From Pseudomonas tumuqii (lineage in GTDB: Bacteria; Pseudomonadota; Gammaproteobacteria; Pseudomonadales; Pseudomonadaceae), in the NCBI RefSeq assembly GCF_013184545.1, contig NZ_JAAOJA010000018.1, forward strand, positions 1-53,931: DNA of 53,931 nt. Direction: 5' to 3'. The position numbers and the translations under genes were made by a program. The notes below the pieces were generated by a model that was given only the letters and a program-made list of their open reading frames with translations, ran no database searches and was not told where the DNA came from. Shown piece after piece: positions 27,673 through 36,382 of the stretch (position 1 is its first letter; every line of letters begins with the position of its first letter).

Positions 27673-28659
27673 ATGTTTGCCGGAAGAAAACTGAAGCGAT
27701 TGGCTGAGGAAGTCAGCCTGAAAATATCGTCATTGTTGAACGGCCAGTCGGACCAGGCGTCATACCGGTGCGACCTGATCGGTCGCTATCCCGAGCTGCT
27801 CGATAGCTTCGCTAACCTGGAGCGCTGGTTTGGTCGTCAGGCCGAGGCCGCTGCAGTGACGACTCCACTCGATGAGGAGAGTGCCCTGGTCCGTGAGTTG
27901 CACGAGTGTCTGCAGAGCGCCCGAGACGAGTTGGGGCACCTGCGGGGTGAAATCGAAGACGGCCGGCACAAGCGGCTTGCCTTGGATGAACGACTGGCCG
28001 CGTGCACAGAGCGGGAAGAGGTCTGGGAGGTGACCCGGAACCTGCTGACGGAGGTTTGCTGGGAACTGGTCATCGTCGATGGGGACCCGGCTCACCCGGA
28101 CAACCAGCTGCGCTGGTCGCAGCAGTTTCGCGATCTGCTGGGCTACTCGGAGCGGGACTTCCAGAACGACCTGGAAGGCTATTACTCGATCGTCAATCCG
28201 GATGATCTGAACCGGGTTGTGGCGGCGTTTACCAAGTACTTGCAGGCCGGCGATATTTCTTCGCCCTATACGGTCGAGTACCGGATGAAACACAAGAGCC
28301 GGGGCGAGCTGTGGTTCCGCGAGCGCGGCCAGGGTGTCCTCGACCGCGATGGCAAGCTCTGCCGGATTATCGGTGCCGTGCGTGACATCTCGGACGAGCG
28401 GCTCGCGGCGACCATTCGCGCACGCGAACTGGCAGGCATGCAGACTTCCTACGAGCAGATTTCGCAGGTGGTGAGTGTTATCAAGGGTATCGCCGACCAG
28501 ACCAACCTGCTCGCGCTCAATGCGGCGATCGAGGCGGCCCGCGCCGGCGAACAGGGCCGTGGCTTCGCCGTGGTGGCCGACGAGGTGAAGAAGCTCGCCG
28601 GCAGGACCCGCGAGGCCACCCAGAAGATTCAGGAAATGTTGACCGCCAGAACGGTCTAG
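27673..28659 (+). CDS. Soluble PAS chemoreceptor with minimal signalling tip
   Basis: 328 residues from ATG 27673 (MFAGRKLKRLAEE, AGGAAGG just upstream). An N-terminal coiled-coil region (about 1-125) is followed by one PAS domain (about 130-250; NQLRWSQQFRDLLGYSERD, VNPDDLNRV, ELWFRERGQG). It ends with about 60 residues of MCP hairpin tip (TNLLALNAAIEAARAGEQGR, GFAVVADEVKKLAGRT). Like the receptor at 1112 it lacks membrane helices, HAMP and methylation sites. A role in tuning receptor arrays or adaptor binding from the cytoplasm is plausible. It converges with the GGDEF-EAL gene. Confidence 0.85.
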   Translation: MFAGRKLKRLAEEVSLKISSLLNGQSDQASYRCDLIGRYPELLDSFANLERWFGRQAEAAAVTTPLDEESALVRELHECLQSARDELGHLRGEIEDGRHKRLALDERLAACTEREEVWEVTRNLLTEVCWELVIVDGDPAHPDNQLRWSQQFRDLLGYSERDFQNDLEGYYSIVNPDDLNRVVAAFTKYLQAGDISSPYTVEYRMKHKSRGELWFRERGQGVLDRDGKLCRIIGAVRDISDERLAATIRARELAGMQTSYEQISQVVSVIKGIADQTNLLALNAAIEAARAGEQGRGFAVVADEVKKLAGRTREATQKIQEMLTARTV

Positions 28660-28668
28660 GGGGCAGGC

Positions 28669-30849
28669 TCAGGCAAAGGCGCGACTCCAGGACTGGAAGT
28701 CGCGTCCCGAGATCGGCTTGCTGATGCAGTAGCCTTGGGCCTCCTCGCAGCCCCAGCCGGAAAGCATGTCCATGGCCTCGGTCGACTCCACCCCTTCGGC
28801 GACCACCTCGATACTCAGACTATGGGCCAGTTCGATGATCGACTTGACTATGGCAGCCGACTCCTTGTCCCTGCCCAGGCCACTGACGAAGGATTGATCG
28901 ATCTTGATGTAGTCCACCGGCAGTTTTCTCAGATAGGACAGGGAGGAGTAGCCCGTACCGAAGTCATCGATGAATATCTTGAAGCCTGCCTCGCGCAACT
29001 GCACGAGGACCTGCCGGGCGGCCGCCAGGTCTTCCATGATGCAGCTCTCGGTCAGCTCGAACTGAATCCAGTCCGGGGTGCCTCCCCAGGTTTGCAGTGC
29101 ACGCGAGATCTGCTCAATGAGCTGCGGGTCGCGGATGTCGTGGGGGGACAGATTGATCGCAATAGGAACGGCCCGACCCGCGTCATGCCACAGGTGGCTT
29201 TCCCGGACCGCGGCGGCCAATACCCAGTACGTCAGCCTGGTGATCAGACCCGCGCCCTCCGCGAAGGTGATGAACTGGCTGGGGCTGATCAGGCCTCGTT
29301 CGGGATGTTCCCAGCGCACCAGGGCTTCCACGCCGCTGACCCGCTTCGAGCTCATGCGCAGCTTGGGTTGAAACAGCAGGCGCAGTTCGTCTCGCTCGAT
29401 GGCGCGCCGCAGATCGGTCATCAGGGCCAGCCGCTGGGCGTTTTCGCTATCCAGCGAGCCGGCGTATATCGCCACTTTTTCCGCTCCGCGCTTGGTGCCG
29501 TAGCGTGCGATATTCGCCCGGCGCATCAGGGCATCGGGGTCGTTGCCATGTCCGGGGAACAGCGTGATGCCGATGCTGCAGTCGCTGTGGACCAGCAGAT
29601 CGTCCAGGGCCAGGGGGGCAGTGAGCGTCTGCGCTACGTTGTGCGCTATTTGCATCGCGTGACTGGCATCCTTACCCGGCAGCAGCAGGGCAAAGGAAGA
29701 TTCGGCGATCCGGGCCAGCGTTTCCATCGGCTCGCCTCGCTCTCGCAGCCTGTCCGCGAGCGCTTGCAGGAGCCGGTCGCCTTCGCGGTAGCCGAGGGTT
29801 TCGTTGACTTCCCTGAAGTTGTCGACCTCCACATGCAATAGGGCCAGCGGGGCGTGTGAGTCGCCCGATCGGGCAATGGCGGCGCTCAGGGCCTCGCGCA
29901 TGGAGAGTCGATTGGGCAGGCCCGTAAGTTCGTCGAAGTAGGCCATTTTCCATATGCGCTCTTCGGCGCACTTGAGCTCGCTGATGTCGGAGATAAAGCC
30001 TTCCAGGGCCAGCACTTTCCCATCTGCGGAGTAGACGCCGCATCCTTTGTCCCAGACCCATTTGGTCTGGCCTGCTGGCGTCTGGATTCTGTAGGTAGAC
30101 TGGTAGGGTTGTCGTTTCTTCAAGGCCCGGGTGACCCCACGGCGGAGCGCGGGAAGGTCGCCTGGGTGAATGATGTCCGCCATCTTGACCCGCCCTTCGA
30201 TCAGATCGCTGGCGGCATATCCGGTGAGCTGCAGGCAGCCTTCGCTGACCATTTCGAGGTGCCAGGAAAGATCGCTGCGACAGCGATACGCCACACCAGG
30301 GAGATTGCCTATCAGGGTCTGCAGGGTGCGCTGACTCTCGCGCAGGTCATCAATCTCGGCCAATTCCTGGGCGAGCCGGTCCGCCAGCTCACGCCGACCG
30401 GTCCACTGCTCAATCGAGCCGGCGATTTGCCGGGCCAGCAAGTCGAGGGCCTCGAGCTGCGAGGCGTCGAGGGCCTTGGGGAGGGTGTCAGCGACCGCCA
30501 GTACGCCGATTACGTCGCCTCCCGCCGGTGCAATGGGAACGCCGGCGAAGCACTTGATGTAAGGCGGCCCGGCCACCAGGTCGCAGTGGCGCAGGGGCTC
30601 GCTGGTCGAGGCATCCGCGACCTGAACCCGTTCGTTGGCGGCGTCTACGATGACGCTCAACGAACCTTTCCAGGGTATCTCGCCATTGCCCATGCCCAGC
30701 ATCGCGCCGCACCAGTCACCGTCTTTGCTTGGAAAAGTCAGCATGACCATTGGCACCTGGCAGGCGATCGCCGCCAGCTTGATGCAGCTGTCGAGTTCCG
30801 CGGCGGGCAAGGGCGCGCGGATAGCACGAAGCTGAACAGCTGCCATCAT
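28669..30849 (-). CDS. GAF-PAS-GGDEF-EAL protein, probable c-di-GMP phosphodiesterase
   Basis: About 726 residues. A GAF domain (about 10-145) is followed by a coiled linker, PAS/PAC (about 180-300), GGDEF (about 305-465) and EAL (about 475-720). The GGDEF active motif is degenerate: AESSF where GGDEF is expected (RIAESSFALLLPG), so cyclase activity is unlikely. The EAL domain keeps EALVRW, NLSPHD, FELTES, IDDFGTGYSSL, KIDQSFV and VVAEGVE, all expected metal and catalytic residues. It should hydrolyse c-di-GMP under control of the sensory domains. ATG 30849 has GGAGG five bases before it; the ATG at 30861 precedes that GGAGG and is less likely. It converges on the MCP gene. Confidence 0.9.
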   Translation of the reverse strand: MMAAVQLRAIRAPLPAAELDSCIKLAAIACQVPMVMLTFPSKDGDWCGAMLGMGNGEIPWKGSLSVIVDAANERVQVADASTSEPLRHCDLVAGPPYIKCFAGVPIAPAGGDVIGVLAVADTLPKALDASQLEALDLLARQIAGSIEQWTGRRELADRLAQELAEIDDLRESQRTLQTLIGNLPGVAYRCRSDLSWHLEMVSEGCLQLTGYAASDLIEGRVKMADIIHPGDLPALRRGVTRALKKRQPYQSTYRIQTPAGQTKWVWDKGCGVYSADGKVLALEGFISDISELKCAEERIWKMAYFDELTGLPNRLSMREALSAAIARSGDSHAPLALLHVEVDNFREVNETLGYREGDRLLQALADRLRERGEPMETLARIAESSFALLLPGKDASHAMQIAHNVAQTLTAPLALDDLLVHSDCSIGITLFPGHGNDPDALMRRANIARYGTKRGAEKVAIYAGSLDSENAQRLALMTDLRRAIERDELRLLFQPKLRMSSKRVSGVEALVRWEHPERGLISPSQFITFAEGAGLITRLTYWVLAAAVRESHLWHDAGRAVPIAINLSPHDIRDPQLIEQISRALQTWGGTPDWIQFELTESCIMEDLAAARQVLVQLREAGFKIFIDDFGTGYSSLSYLRKLPVDYIKIDQSFVSGLGRDKESAAIVKSIIELAHSLSIEVVAEGVESTEAMDMLSGWGCEEAQGYCISKPISGRDFQSWSRAFA

Positions 30850-31046
30850 CGGCTCCTCCATCGGACAAGTATCGGCGCGCTAGTGGGAGGTTCCTGCCGT
30901 ACTGCTGCCAGGCAGCCAGTGCGCGCAGGGAGGGCTAACCAGGCTCTGCTATTAGTGTAGCCGTGGAGTCGGGACGGCATGTCGGCGATTACTCGGCATG
31001 GCACCTTGTCTTCCGGGTGGATGAATAAAAAAAGGCCGAGAGCCAT

Positions 31047-31106
31047 ATTTAACGTCGCTTGCGACGGCCCGAAGGATGGCCGCCAGAGATGGCAGGCCAT
31101 AAAAAA
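31047..31106 (-). repeat. About 60-bp dispersed repeat, copy 2 (inverted)
   Basis: The reverse complement reads CTTTTTTATGGCCTGCCATC, CCTTCGGGCCGTCGCAAGCG, then ACGTTAAAT. It is the inverted partner of 27564-27626. Differences are scattered single substitutions, so the copies are not recent. Confidence 0.7.
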
Positions 31107-31124
31107 GCGCGGCTTACGCCGCGC
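31101..31124 (-). terminator. Intrinsic terminator of the acyl-CoA dehydrogenase unit
   Basis: On the minus strand, GCGCGGC-GTAA-GCCGCGC is followed by six T (31106-31101). It lies about 54 bases past the dehydrogenase stop and is a textbook rho-independent terminator. Confidence 0.8.
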
Positions 31125-31177
31125 GAACGCTCAACGTGGTCGCGGGGCAGGGTGAGCCGGCCCCGTTGGAGAGGGGG

Positions 31178-32950
31178 CTAGAACTGATCCGCAGTCAGTT
31201 CGTAGAGGTTGTCAGCGCCGCCGCGCATGCAAGCGATCAAGCCTTCGATACGCGGAAGAATGCGCTTGAAGAAGAAGCGTGCGGTGGCCTGTTTCGCCGA
31301 GTAGAAGCTCGGGTCTGAGGCATGTTTGGCCTTTGCCGCGCTGGCCATTCGCGACCAGACGTAGGCATAGGCGACGTAACCGAACAGGTGCAGGTACTCC
31401 ACCGAGGCGGCACCCACCAGGCGAGAGTCCTGCTCGGCTTGGTCTCGTACCCAGTCGCTGGACTCCTCGAGCTGTTGCACGGCATCCAGCAGCGCATCGC
31501 GATGCTCAACGCCGGGCTCATCGGCGTAGAGACGGACTTCCGTGAGGAACTCGTCCAGCGCCTTGCCGCCATCGGCGAGAACCTTGCGTCCCAGTAGGTC
31601 CAACGCCTGAATGCCGTTGGTGCCTTCGTAGATCTGGGTGATGCGGCAGTCGCGGATCAGCTGCTCCTGGCCCCACTCGCGGATATAGCCGTGGCCGCCG
31701 AAGATCTGCTGGCCGTGCACGGTGGTTTCCAGGCCCATGTCGGTGAGGAAGGCCTTGGCCACCGGGGTGAGCAGGGCGACCAGCTTCTCGGCGCGCTTGG
31801 CGACGGCGGCGTCTTCGCTGTACTTGGCGATGTCGAGCTGCATGGCGACGTAGCTGGAGAAGGCGCGGCCGCCCTCGTTCAGTGCCTTCATGGTCAGCAG
31901 CATGCGGCGCACGTCCGGGTGGACGATGATCGGGTCGGCCGCCTTGTCCTGGGCCACGGGACCGTTCGGGGCGCGGCCCTGGATCCGCTCGCGGGCGTAT
32001 TCGACGGCGCTCTGGTAGCTGCGTTCGCCCAGGGCCAGACCCTGGATGCCGACGCCCAGGCGCTCGTAGTTCATCATGGTGAACATGGCCGCCAGGCCTT
32101 TGTTCACTTCGCCGACTAGGTAGCCGGTGGCTCCGTCGAAGTTCATCACGCAGGTGGCCGAGGCCTTGATGCCCATCTTGTGCTCGATGGAACCACAGGA
32201 AACCGCATTGCGTTCGCCCAGCGAGCCGTCGGCATTGACCATCACCTTGGGCACGATAAACAGCGAGATGCCCTTGGGCCCGGCCGGCGCGTCCGGCAGC
32301 TTGGCCAGCACCAGGTGGATGATGTTCTCGGTCAGGTCGTGCTCGCCGCCAGTGATAAAGATCTTGGTGCCGCTGACCTTGTAGCTGCCGTCGGTCTGGG
32401 GTTCGGCCTTGGTGCGGATGATGCCCAGATCGGTGCCGGCGTGCGGCTCGGTCAGGCACATGGACCCGGCCCAGATGCCTTCGTACATGTTCGGCAGGTA
32501 CTGCGTCTTCAGCGCTTCGCTGGCGTGGTTGAGGATCGACAGGCAGGCACCGGCGGTCAGCATCGGGTACAGGCCGAAGGACAGGTTGGCCGAGTTGACC
32601 ATTTCCTCGACCTGGGCACCGATCACCTTGGGCATGCCCATGCCACCGAACTCCGGCGAGCCGCCCACGCCGACCCAGCCACCCTCGGCGTAGGTCCGGT
32701 AGGCCTCGGGGAAACCGGCCGGGGTCGTGACCACGCCGTCGCTCCAGGCGCAGCCTTGCTCGTCGCCGCTGCGGTTGAGCGGTGCGACGATCCCAGCGGT
32801 GACCTTACCGGCTTCCTCGAGGATGGCTTGGGCGGTGTCCATGTCCAGGCTGTTGGCGAGCCCTGGCAGGGCAGCCCATTGGGTGCCGACGTCGAAAACC
32901 TCAGTGAGGAGGAAGTGGATATCGCGCAGCGGTGCCTGGTAGTTACTCAT
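31178..32950 (-). CDS. Acyl-CoA dehydrogenase with extra C-terminal domain (about 590 aa class)
   Basis: 590 residues. The family core (about 40-470) is followed by a roughly 120-residue C-terminal extension typical of the large bacterial FadE-like class. Visible motifs are FAD/acyl-binding SMCLTEPHAGTDLG, IFITGGEHDL, and GGHGYIREWGQEQLIRD followed by ITQIYEGTNGIQALDL with the catalytic-type Glu. It introduces the 2,3 double bond into an acyl-CoA, passing electrons to ETF. ATG 32950 overlaps the TetR stop as ATGA, indicating translational coupling. It is third in a minus-strand unit thiolase-TetR-dehydrogenase, ended by the terminator at 31101. Confidence 0.94.
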   Translation of the reverse strand: MSNYQAPLRDIHFLLTEVFDVGTQWAALPGLANSLDMDTAQAILEEAGKVTAGIVAPLNRSGDEQGCAWSDGVVTTPAGFPEAYRTYAEGGWVGVGGSPEFGGMGMPKVIGAQVEEMVNSANLSFGLYPMLTAGACLSILNHASEALKTQYLPNMYEGIWAGSMCLTEPHAGTDLGIIRTKAEPQTDGSYKVSGTKIFITGGEHDLTENIIHLVLAKLPDAPAGPKGISLFIVPKVMVNADGSLGERNAVSCGSIEHKMGIKASATCVMNFDGATGYLVGEVNKGLAAMFTMMNYERLGVGIQGLALGERSYQSAVEYARERIQGRAPNGPVAQDKAADPIIVHPDVRRMLLTMKALNEGGRAFSSYVAMQLDIAKYSEDAAVAKRAEKLVALLTPVAKAFLTDMGLETTVHGQQIFGGHGYIREWGQEQLIRDCRITQIYEGTNGIQALDLLGRKVLADGGKALDEFLTEVRLYADEPGVEHRDALLDAVQQLEESSDWVRDQAEQDSRLVGAASVEYLHLFGYVAYAYVWSRMASAAKAKHASDPSFYSAKQATARFFFKRILPRIEGLIACMRGGADNLYELTADQF

Positions 32951-33555
32951 GGTCGGATCTCCAAAGTCGACAAGGGGGTGGTGGCCGTCAGCAGGCGCAC
33001 CAGGGTCTCGCAGCGCTGCCGTTCGCTCAGCGGGTAGCGCGAGAGCCACAGTGGCAAGTGCTCGAGCAGCTCCAAGGCCGCAACGTTGGTCTGCCCTGAG
33101 CTGATGCAGCCGGCGCTACTGAGCAGCGCATGGAGCTTGTGCTGCACCTGCTGGCGCAGCCGATCGATGTACTGCCGTTGGCTCGGCTTGAGGCAGCCAG
33201 CGTCGCGGACTGCCAGCTGGAAGTGCAGGGGGTGGGATTCATGGAGCGCTATCAGTCGCTGGATCACCGCCTGCAGGGTCGCACCGGCCGACTCGCGCTG
33301 GTGTCGACGGTCGAACAGCGACAGCAGCGCCATGTAGTGCTCCTCGATGAACTCCTGGAGCAGCTCCTCCTTGCTGGAACAGTGGTTATAGAGCGAGCCG
33401 GCGGTCAGTTCGAGGTGGCTGGCCAGTTCCCGCAGGCTGACCTGGGCGAAGCCGCGTTGGGCAAACAGTTCCAGGGCCCTGGGGCGGTTGCGCTCGAAGC
33501 GCGAGCCGGTACTGCCGGTGCGCGAGATGGGTGCCAGGCACGTGGCTGTGTTCAT
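32947..33555 (-). CDS. TetR-family regulator inside a beta-oxidation unit
   Basis: 202 residues from ATG 33555 (MNTATCLAPI, GAGGGG about eight bases upstream). The HTH domain is at about 22-70 (ALELFAQRGFAQVSLRELAS, LTAGSLYNHCSSKEELL). The C-terminal helical domain resembles FadR/PsrA-type sensors only in general layout. It sits between a thiolase and an acyl-CoA dehydrogenase and overlaps the latter by ATGA, so a local repressor that responds to an acyl-CoA intermediate is likely. It is not close in sequence to the TetR at 19909. Confidence 0.9.
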   Translation of the reverse strand: MNTATCLAPISRTGSTGSRFERNRPRALELFAQRGFAQVSLRELASHLELTAGSLYNHCSSKEELLQEFIEEHYMALLSLFDRRHQRESAGATLQAVIQRLIALHESHPLHFQLAVRDAGCLKPSQRQYIDRLRQQVQHKLHALLSSAGCISSGQTNVAALELLEHLPLWLSRYPLSERQRCETLVRLLTATTPLSTLEIRP

Positions 33556-33688
33556 GTTGCAACCCCTCAAAGGCAGTGTTCGGGACCGGAGTGTCGCGAC
33601 GGTGCTGACAAGGCGCGCCGAAGAGGGCGGTCGGGTGCGCAGAACCCTTGTCGTGGGTTGGGTTCTGGCGTTTCCCGACCGCTACCTC

Positions 33689-34873
33689 TCAGACGCGTTC
33701 GAAGATGACGGCGATGCCCTGGCCGCCACCGATGCACATGGTGGCCAGCGCATAGCGGCCCTTGATCCGGTGCAGTTCATGGATCGCCTTGGTGGCGATG
33801 ATGGCACCGGAGGCCCCCACCGGGTGGCCCAGGGAAATTCCCGAGCCGTTGGGGTTGACCTTTTCCGGGTCGAAGCCGAGCTCGCGGGAGACCGCGCAGG
33901 CCTGGGCGGCGAAGGCTTCGTTGGACTCGATCACGTCGAGGTCGGCCACGCTCAGGCCGGCGCGTTGCAGCGCCAGACGCGTCGCGGGGATGGGGCCGAG
34001 ACCCATCAGGGTGGGTTCGACACCCGCGTGGGCGTATGCCACCAGGCGGGCCATGGGCTGCAGGTGCTGTTCCCGTACCGCCTCGCCGCTGGCCAGTAGC
34101 AGGGCGCTGGCACCGTCGTTGAGGCCCGAGGCGTTGCCAGCCGTGACGCTGCCGCCTTCGCTGAAGGCCGGTTTCATCTTCGCCAGCTGTTCCAGGGTCA
34201 CGTCGCCGCGCACGTGCTCGTCGACCTCGAACCGGGTGACGCCTTTGCGGGTCTGGATTTCCACCGGCACGATCTGCCCGGCGAAGCGCCCCTCGGTGAT
34301 GGCGCGGACCGCGCGCTGCTGGCTTTGCAGGGCCAGAGCATCCTGATCCTCGCGGCTGATGCCATGCAGCTTGGCGATGTTCTCCGCGGTGATCCCCATG
34401 TGGATGCCGTGCAGTGGGTCCTGCAGGGCACCGAGCATGTAGTCGAGCATCTTGCTATCGCCCATGCGCGCACCCCAGCGAGCACTGGGCACCAGGTAGC
34501 CGCCCTGACTCATGCATTCGGCACCACCAGCGAGGGCAATACGCGAATCGCCGAGCAGCAGGCCCTGGGCGGCACTGACGATGGCCTGCAGGCCCGAGCC
34601 GCACAAGCGGTTGACCGTGAATGCCGGTGCTTCCTTGGGAATGCCAGCTTGCAGGGCTGCCACTCGACTGATGTAGGCGTCTTTGGGCGTGGTCGGAATG
34701 ACGTGGCCGAATACGACGTGTTCGACCAGCTGCGGATCGCAGTTCGCCCGCTCGAGGGCGGCGCGACTGACCTGCGTGGCGAGTTGTGCCGGTGGGGTGT
34801 CCTTGAGGGTGCCACCGTAGGTGCCGATGGCGGTGCGTACCGCGCTGACTACGAAAACTTCGGGTATGTTCAT
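33689..34873 (-). CDS. Acetyl-CoA acyltransferase (thiolase)
   Basis: 394 residues, the normal length for a degradative or biosynthetic thiolase. The nucleophile Cys is in VNRLCGSGLQA (near 90), NEAFAAQ is the second motif, His is in SLGHPVGASGA, and the second Cys is in TMCIGGGQG. It cleaves 3-ketoacyl-CoA to acetyl-CoA plus a shortened acyl-CoA, or condenses two acetyl-CoA. AGGAG lies eight bases before ATG 34873. It leads the minus-strand unit and is divergent from an AraC gene. Confidence 0.95.
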   Translation of the reverse strand: MNIPEVFVVSAVRTAIGTYGGTLKDTPPAQLATQVSRAALERANCDPQLVEHVVFGHVIPTTPKDAYISRVAALQAGIPKEAPAFTVNRLCGSGLQAIVSAAQGLLLGDSRIALAGGAECMSQGGYLVPSARWGARMGDSKMLDYMLGALQDPLHGIHMGITAENIAKLHGISREDQDALALQSQQRAVRAITEGRFAGQIVPVEIQTRKGVTRFEVDEHVRGDVTLEQLAKMKPAFSEGGSVTAGNASGLNDGASALLLASGEAVREQHLQPMARLVAYAHAGVEPTLMGLGPIPATRLALQRAGLSVADLDVIESNEAFAAQACAVSRELGFDPEKVNPNGSGISLGHPVGASGAIIATKAIHELHRIKGRYALATMCIGGGQGIAVIFERV

Positions 34874-34987
34874 CCGAGACGCTCCTGGTTCGATAGCTCA
34901 ATGGCCGGGAGTCTAGGGCGTGAGGGGGCCGCCTCCTATGCCAGAATTGCGCAGGCGCGGCTGACGGATTTGGACATATCATGTGTT

Positions 34988-36043
34988 ATGGAAACTGCTA
35001 ATACGGGCCGCTCTGACGAGCGAGCCATCCGCAAAGGGGACTCGGTGGCCGCCTATTTCGTCAAGGCGGCCATGCACCGATTGGCGCATGCACCGCAGCG
35101 CGCCGAGGCTCTGCTGCGCCAGGCCGGCATCGAGCCGGCCTGGCTCGACGAGCCGTCGCAGCGGGTACCGGCCGAGGCAGTCACGCGACTGTGGCTGCTG
35201 CTTACCGAGGAACTGGGGGACGAGTTCTTCGCCTTCGATTCGGGGGGGATGCCCCGCGGTACCTTCGCCATCATCTGCCGCAGCCTGTTGCACGAACCGG
35301 ATCTGGGGCGAGCGCTGCGCCAGTGCCTGTCCGGCTTCAATCTGTTCCTGCGCGATATCCGTGCGCACCTGGAGCTGCGTGGCAATCGTGCTGCCATCGT
35401 GCTGCAGACCCGCATCACGGATCAGGCCATACGAAGCGTCGCCGAAGAGATCTACCTGAGCATGGTGATCGGCGTGGCCTGCTGGCTGGTGGGACGCCGG
35501 ATCAATCTGGATCACACTCAGTTCGGCCATCCGCAGCCGCCTCATGGTGCCGACCCGCTGCTTTGGGGGCCCTGGATCGAGTTCGATGCACCACGCACCG
35601 AAGTGGAGTTCAGCTCCGCCCAGCTGTCCCTGCCGACGGTGCGCAACTTCGCCAGCCTCAAGCAGTTCCTGCGCCATGCGCCGGAAGGGGTGGTGGTGCG
35701 TTTTCGCAACCGCTCAGGACTCTCCGCCGATGTCTATCGCCGCCTGAAGGCCTCCCCCGAGCTGGACTGGCCGTCACAGACCCAGATGGCGCTGGACGTG
35801 GCCATGAGCGAGTCGGCGTTTCGCCGGCAACTGGAGCGCGAGGGCTTCTCCTATCAGGCGCTCAAGCACGAGGTGCGCAAGGCACTGGCCTTCGACTACC
35901 TCAACGAAGAAAGCTTGAGCATCTCCGAGATTGCCATTCGCTGCGGCTTTCAGGAGCCCAGCGCGTTTCACCGGGCCTTCCGCCAATGGACCGGCATGAG
36001 TCCCGGCCGCTACCGCGCCGCGCGGACGGCGAGCCAGGATTGA
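34988..36043 (+). CDS. AraC-family regulator
   Basis: 351 residues from ATG 34988 (METANTGRSDER). The PF12625-type sensory domain (about 25-215) has LLTEELGDEFFAFDSGG and GTFAIICRSLLHEPDLGRAL, and the C-terminal HTH pair (about 255-345) has MALDVAMSESAFRRQLEREG and ISEIAIRCGFQEPSAFHRAF, ending FRQWTGMSPGRYR. No strong ribosome binding site is visible, so the start is uncertain; the frame is open further upstream over the antisense of the thiolase. Divergent from the thiolase gene and upstream of the operon at 36383, it could control either. Confidence 0.9.
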   Translation: METANTGRSDERAIRKGDSVAAYFVKAAMHRLAHAPQRAEALLRQAGIEPAWLDEPSQRVPAEAVTRLWLLLTEELGDEFFAFDSGGMPRGTFAIICRSLLHEPDLGRALRQCLSGFNLFLRDIRAHLELRGNRAAIVLQTRITDQAIRSVAEEIYLSMVIGVACWLVGRRINLDHTQFGHPQPPHGADPLLWGPWIEFDAPRTEVEFSSAQLSLPTVRNFASLKQFLRHAPEGVVVRFRNRSGLSADVYRRLKASPELDWPSQTQMALDVAMSESAFRRQLEREGFSYQALKHEVRKALAFDYLNEESLSISEIAIRCGFQEPSAFHRAFRQWTGMSPGRYRAARTASQD

Positions 36044-36382
36044 GCATGGCTATCGCCGGCGACTGAGGCCGCGCGCCCTCGGCAGATCCCTGCACCTGTG
36101 TGCCTGTCCGCTGATCCCCCCCAACAAACTATCGACGCCAGTCGCTCCGCGCGGCTAGCGCTGCACGCTGTCGTCCCGCTCGCGCACCTGGCCGCGAGCA
36201 GCCAAACCCTGCCGGCGTCCGCCGGACCGGGCATCTGCTGACCACGCGGAACCTTCGCCGCATAAAGGGTTACATCCAGAGCAATTAACATAACAAAAGA
36301 TTTGCATAACAAGTGTTGCGTAAATTTGAGGGCATGGTTAGAGTGTGACGAAACAACAAAACGCCTCTAGGAGGTGCGTCAG
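36044..36382. promoter_or_regulatory. Promoter region of the nine-gene catabolic run
   Basis: 339 bases without a gene. The second half is unusually AT-rich (36270-36360). It contains CATAAC at 36289 and 36305, the shared 21-bp motif and AGGAGG at 36369-36374. This is where the operon promoter must lie; no confident -35/-10 pair stands out. Confidence 0.5.
36305..36325. promoter_or_regulatory. Candidate operator, copy 2 of a shared 21-bp motif
   Basis: CATAAC-N3-TGTT-N-CGTAAAT, as at 20670-20690, here 58 bp before the acyl-CoA dehydrogenase start. A second CATAACAA lies 16 bp upstream. It probably binds the regulator encoded at 19909. Confidence 0.5.

Larger units (their letters stand above)
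30850..31177. other. Intergenic region holding repeat copy 2 and a terminator
   Basis: There is no gene in 328 bases. It holds the upstream region of the GGDEF-EAL gene, a poly-A run (31026-31033), the second copy of the dispersed repeat, and the terminator of the acyl-CoA dehydrogenase unit. Confidence 0.5.
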
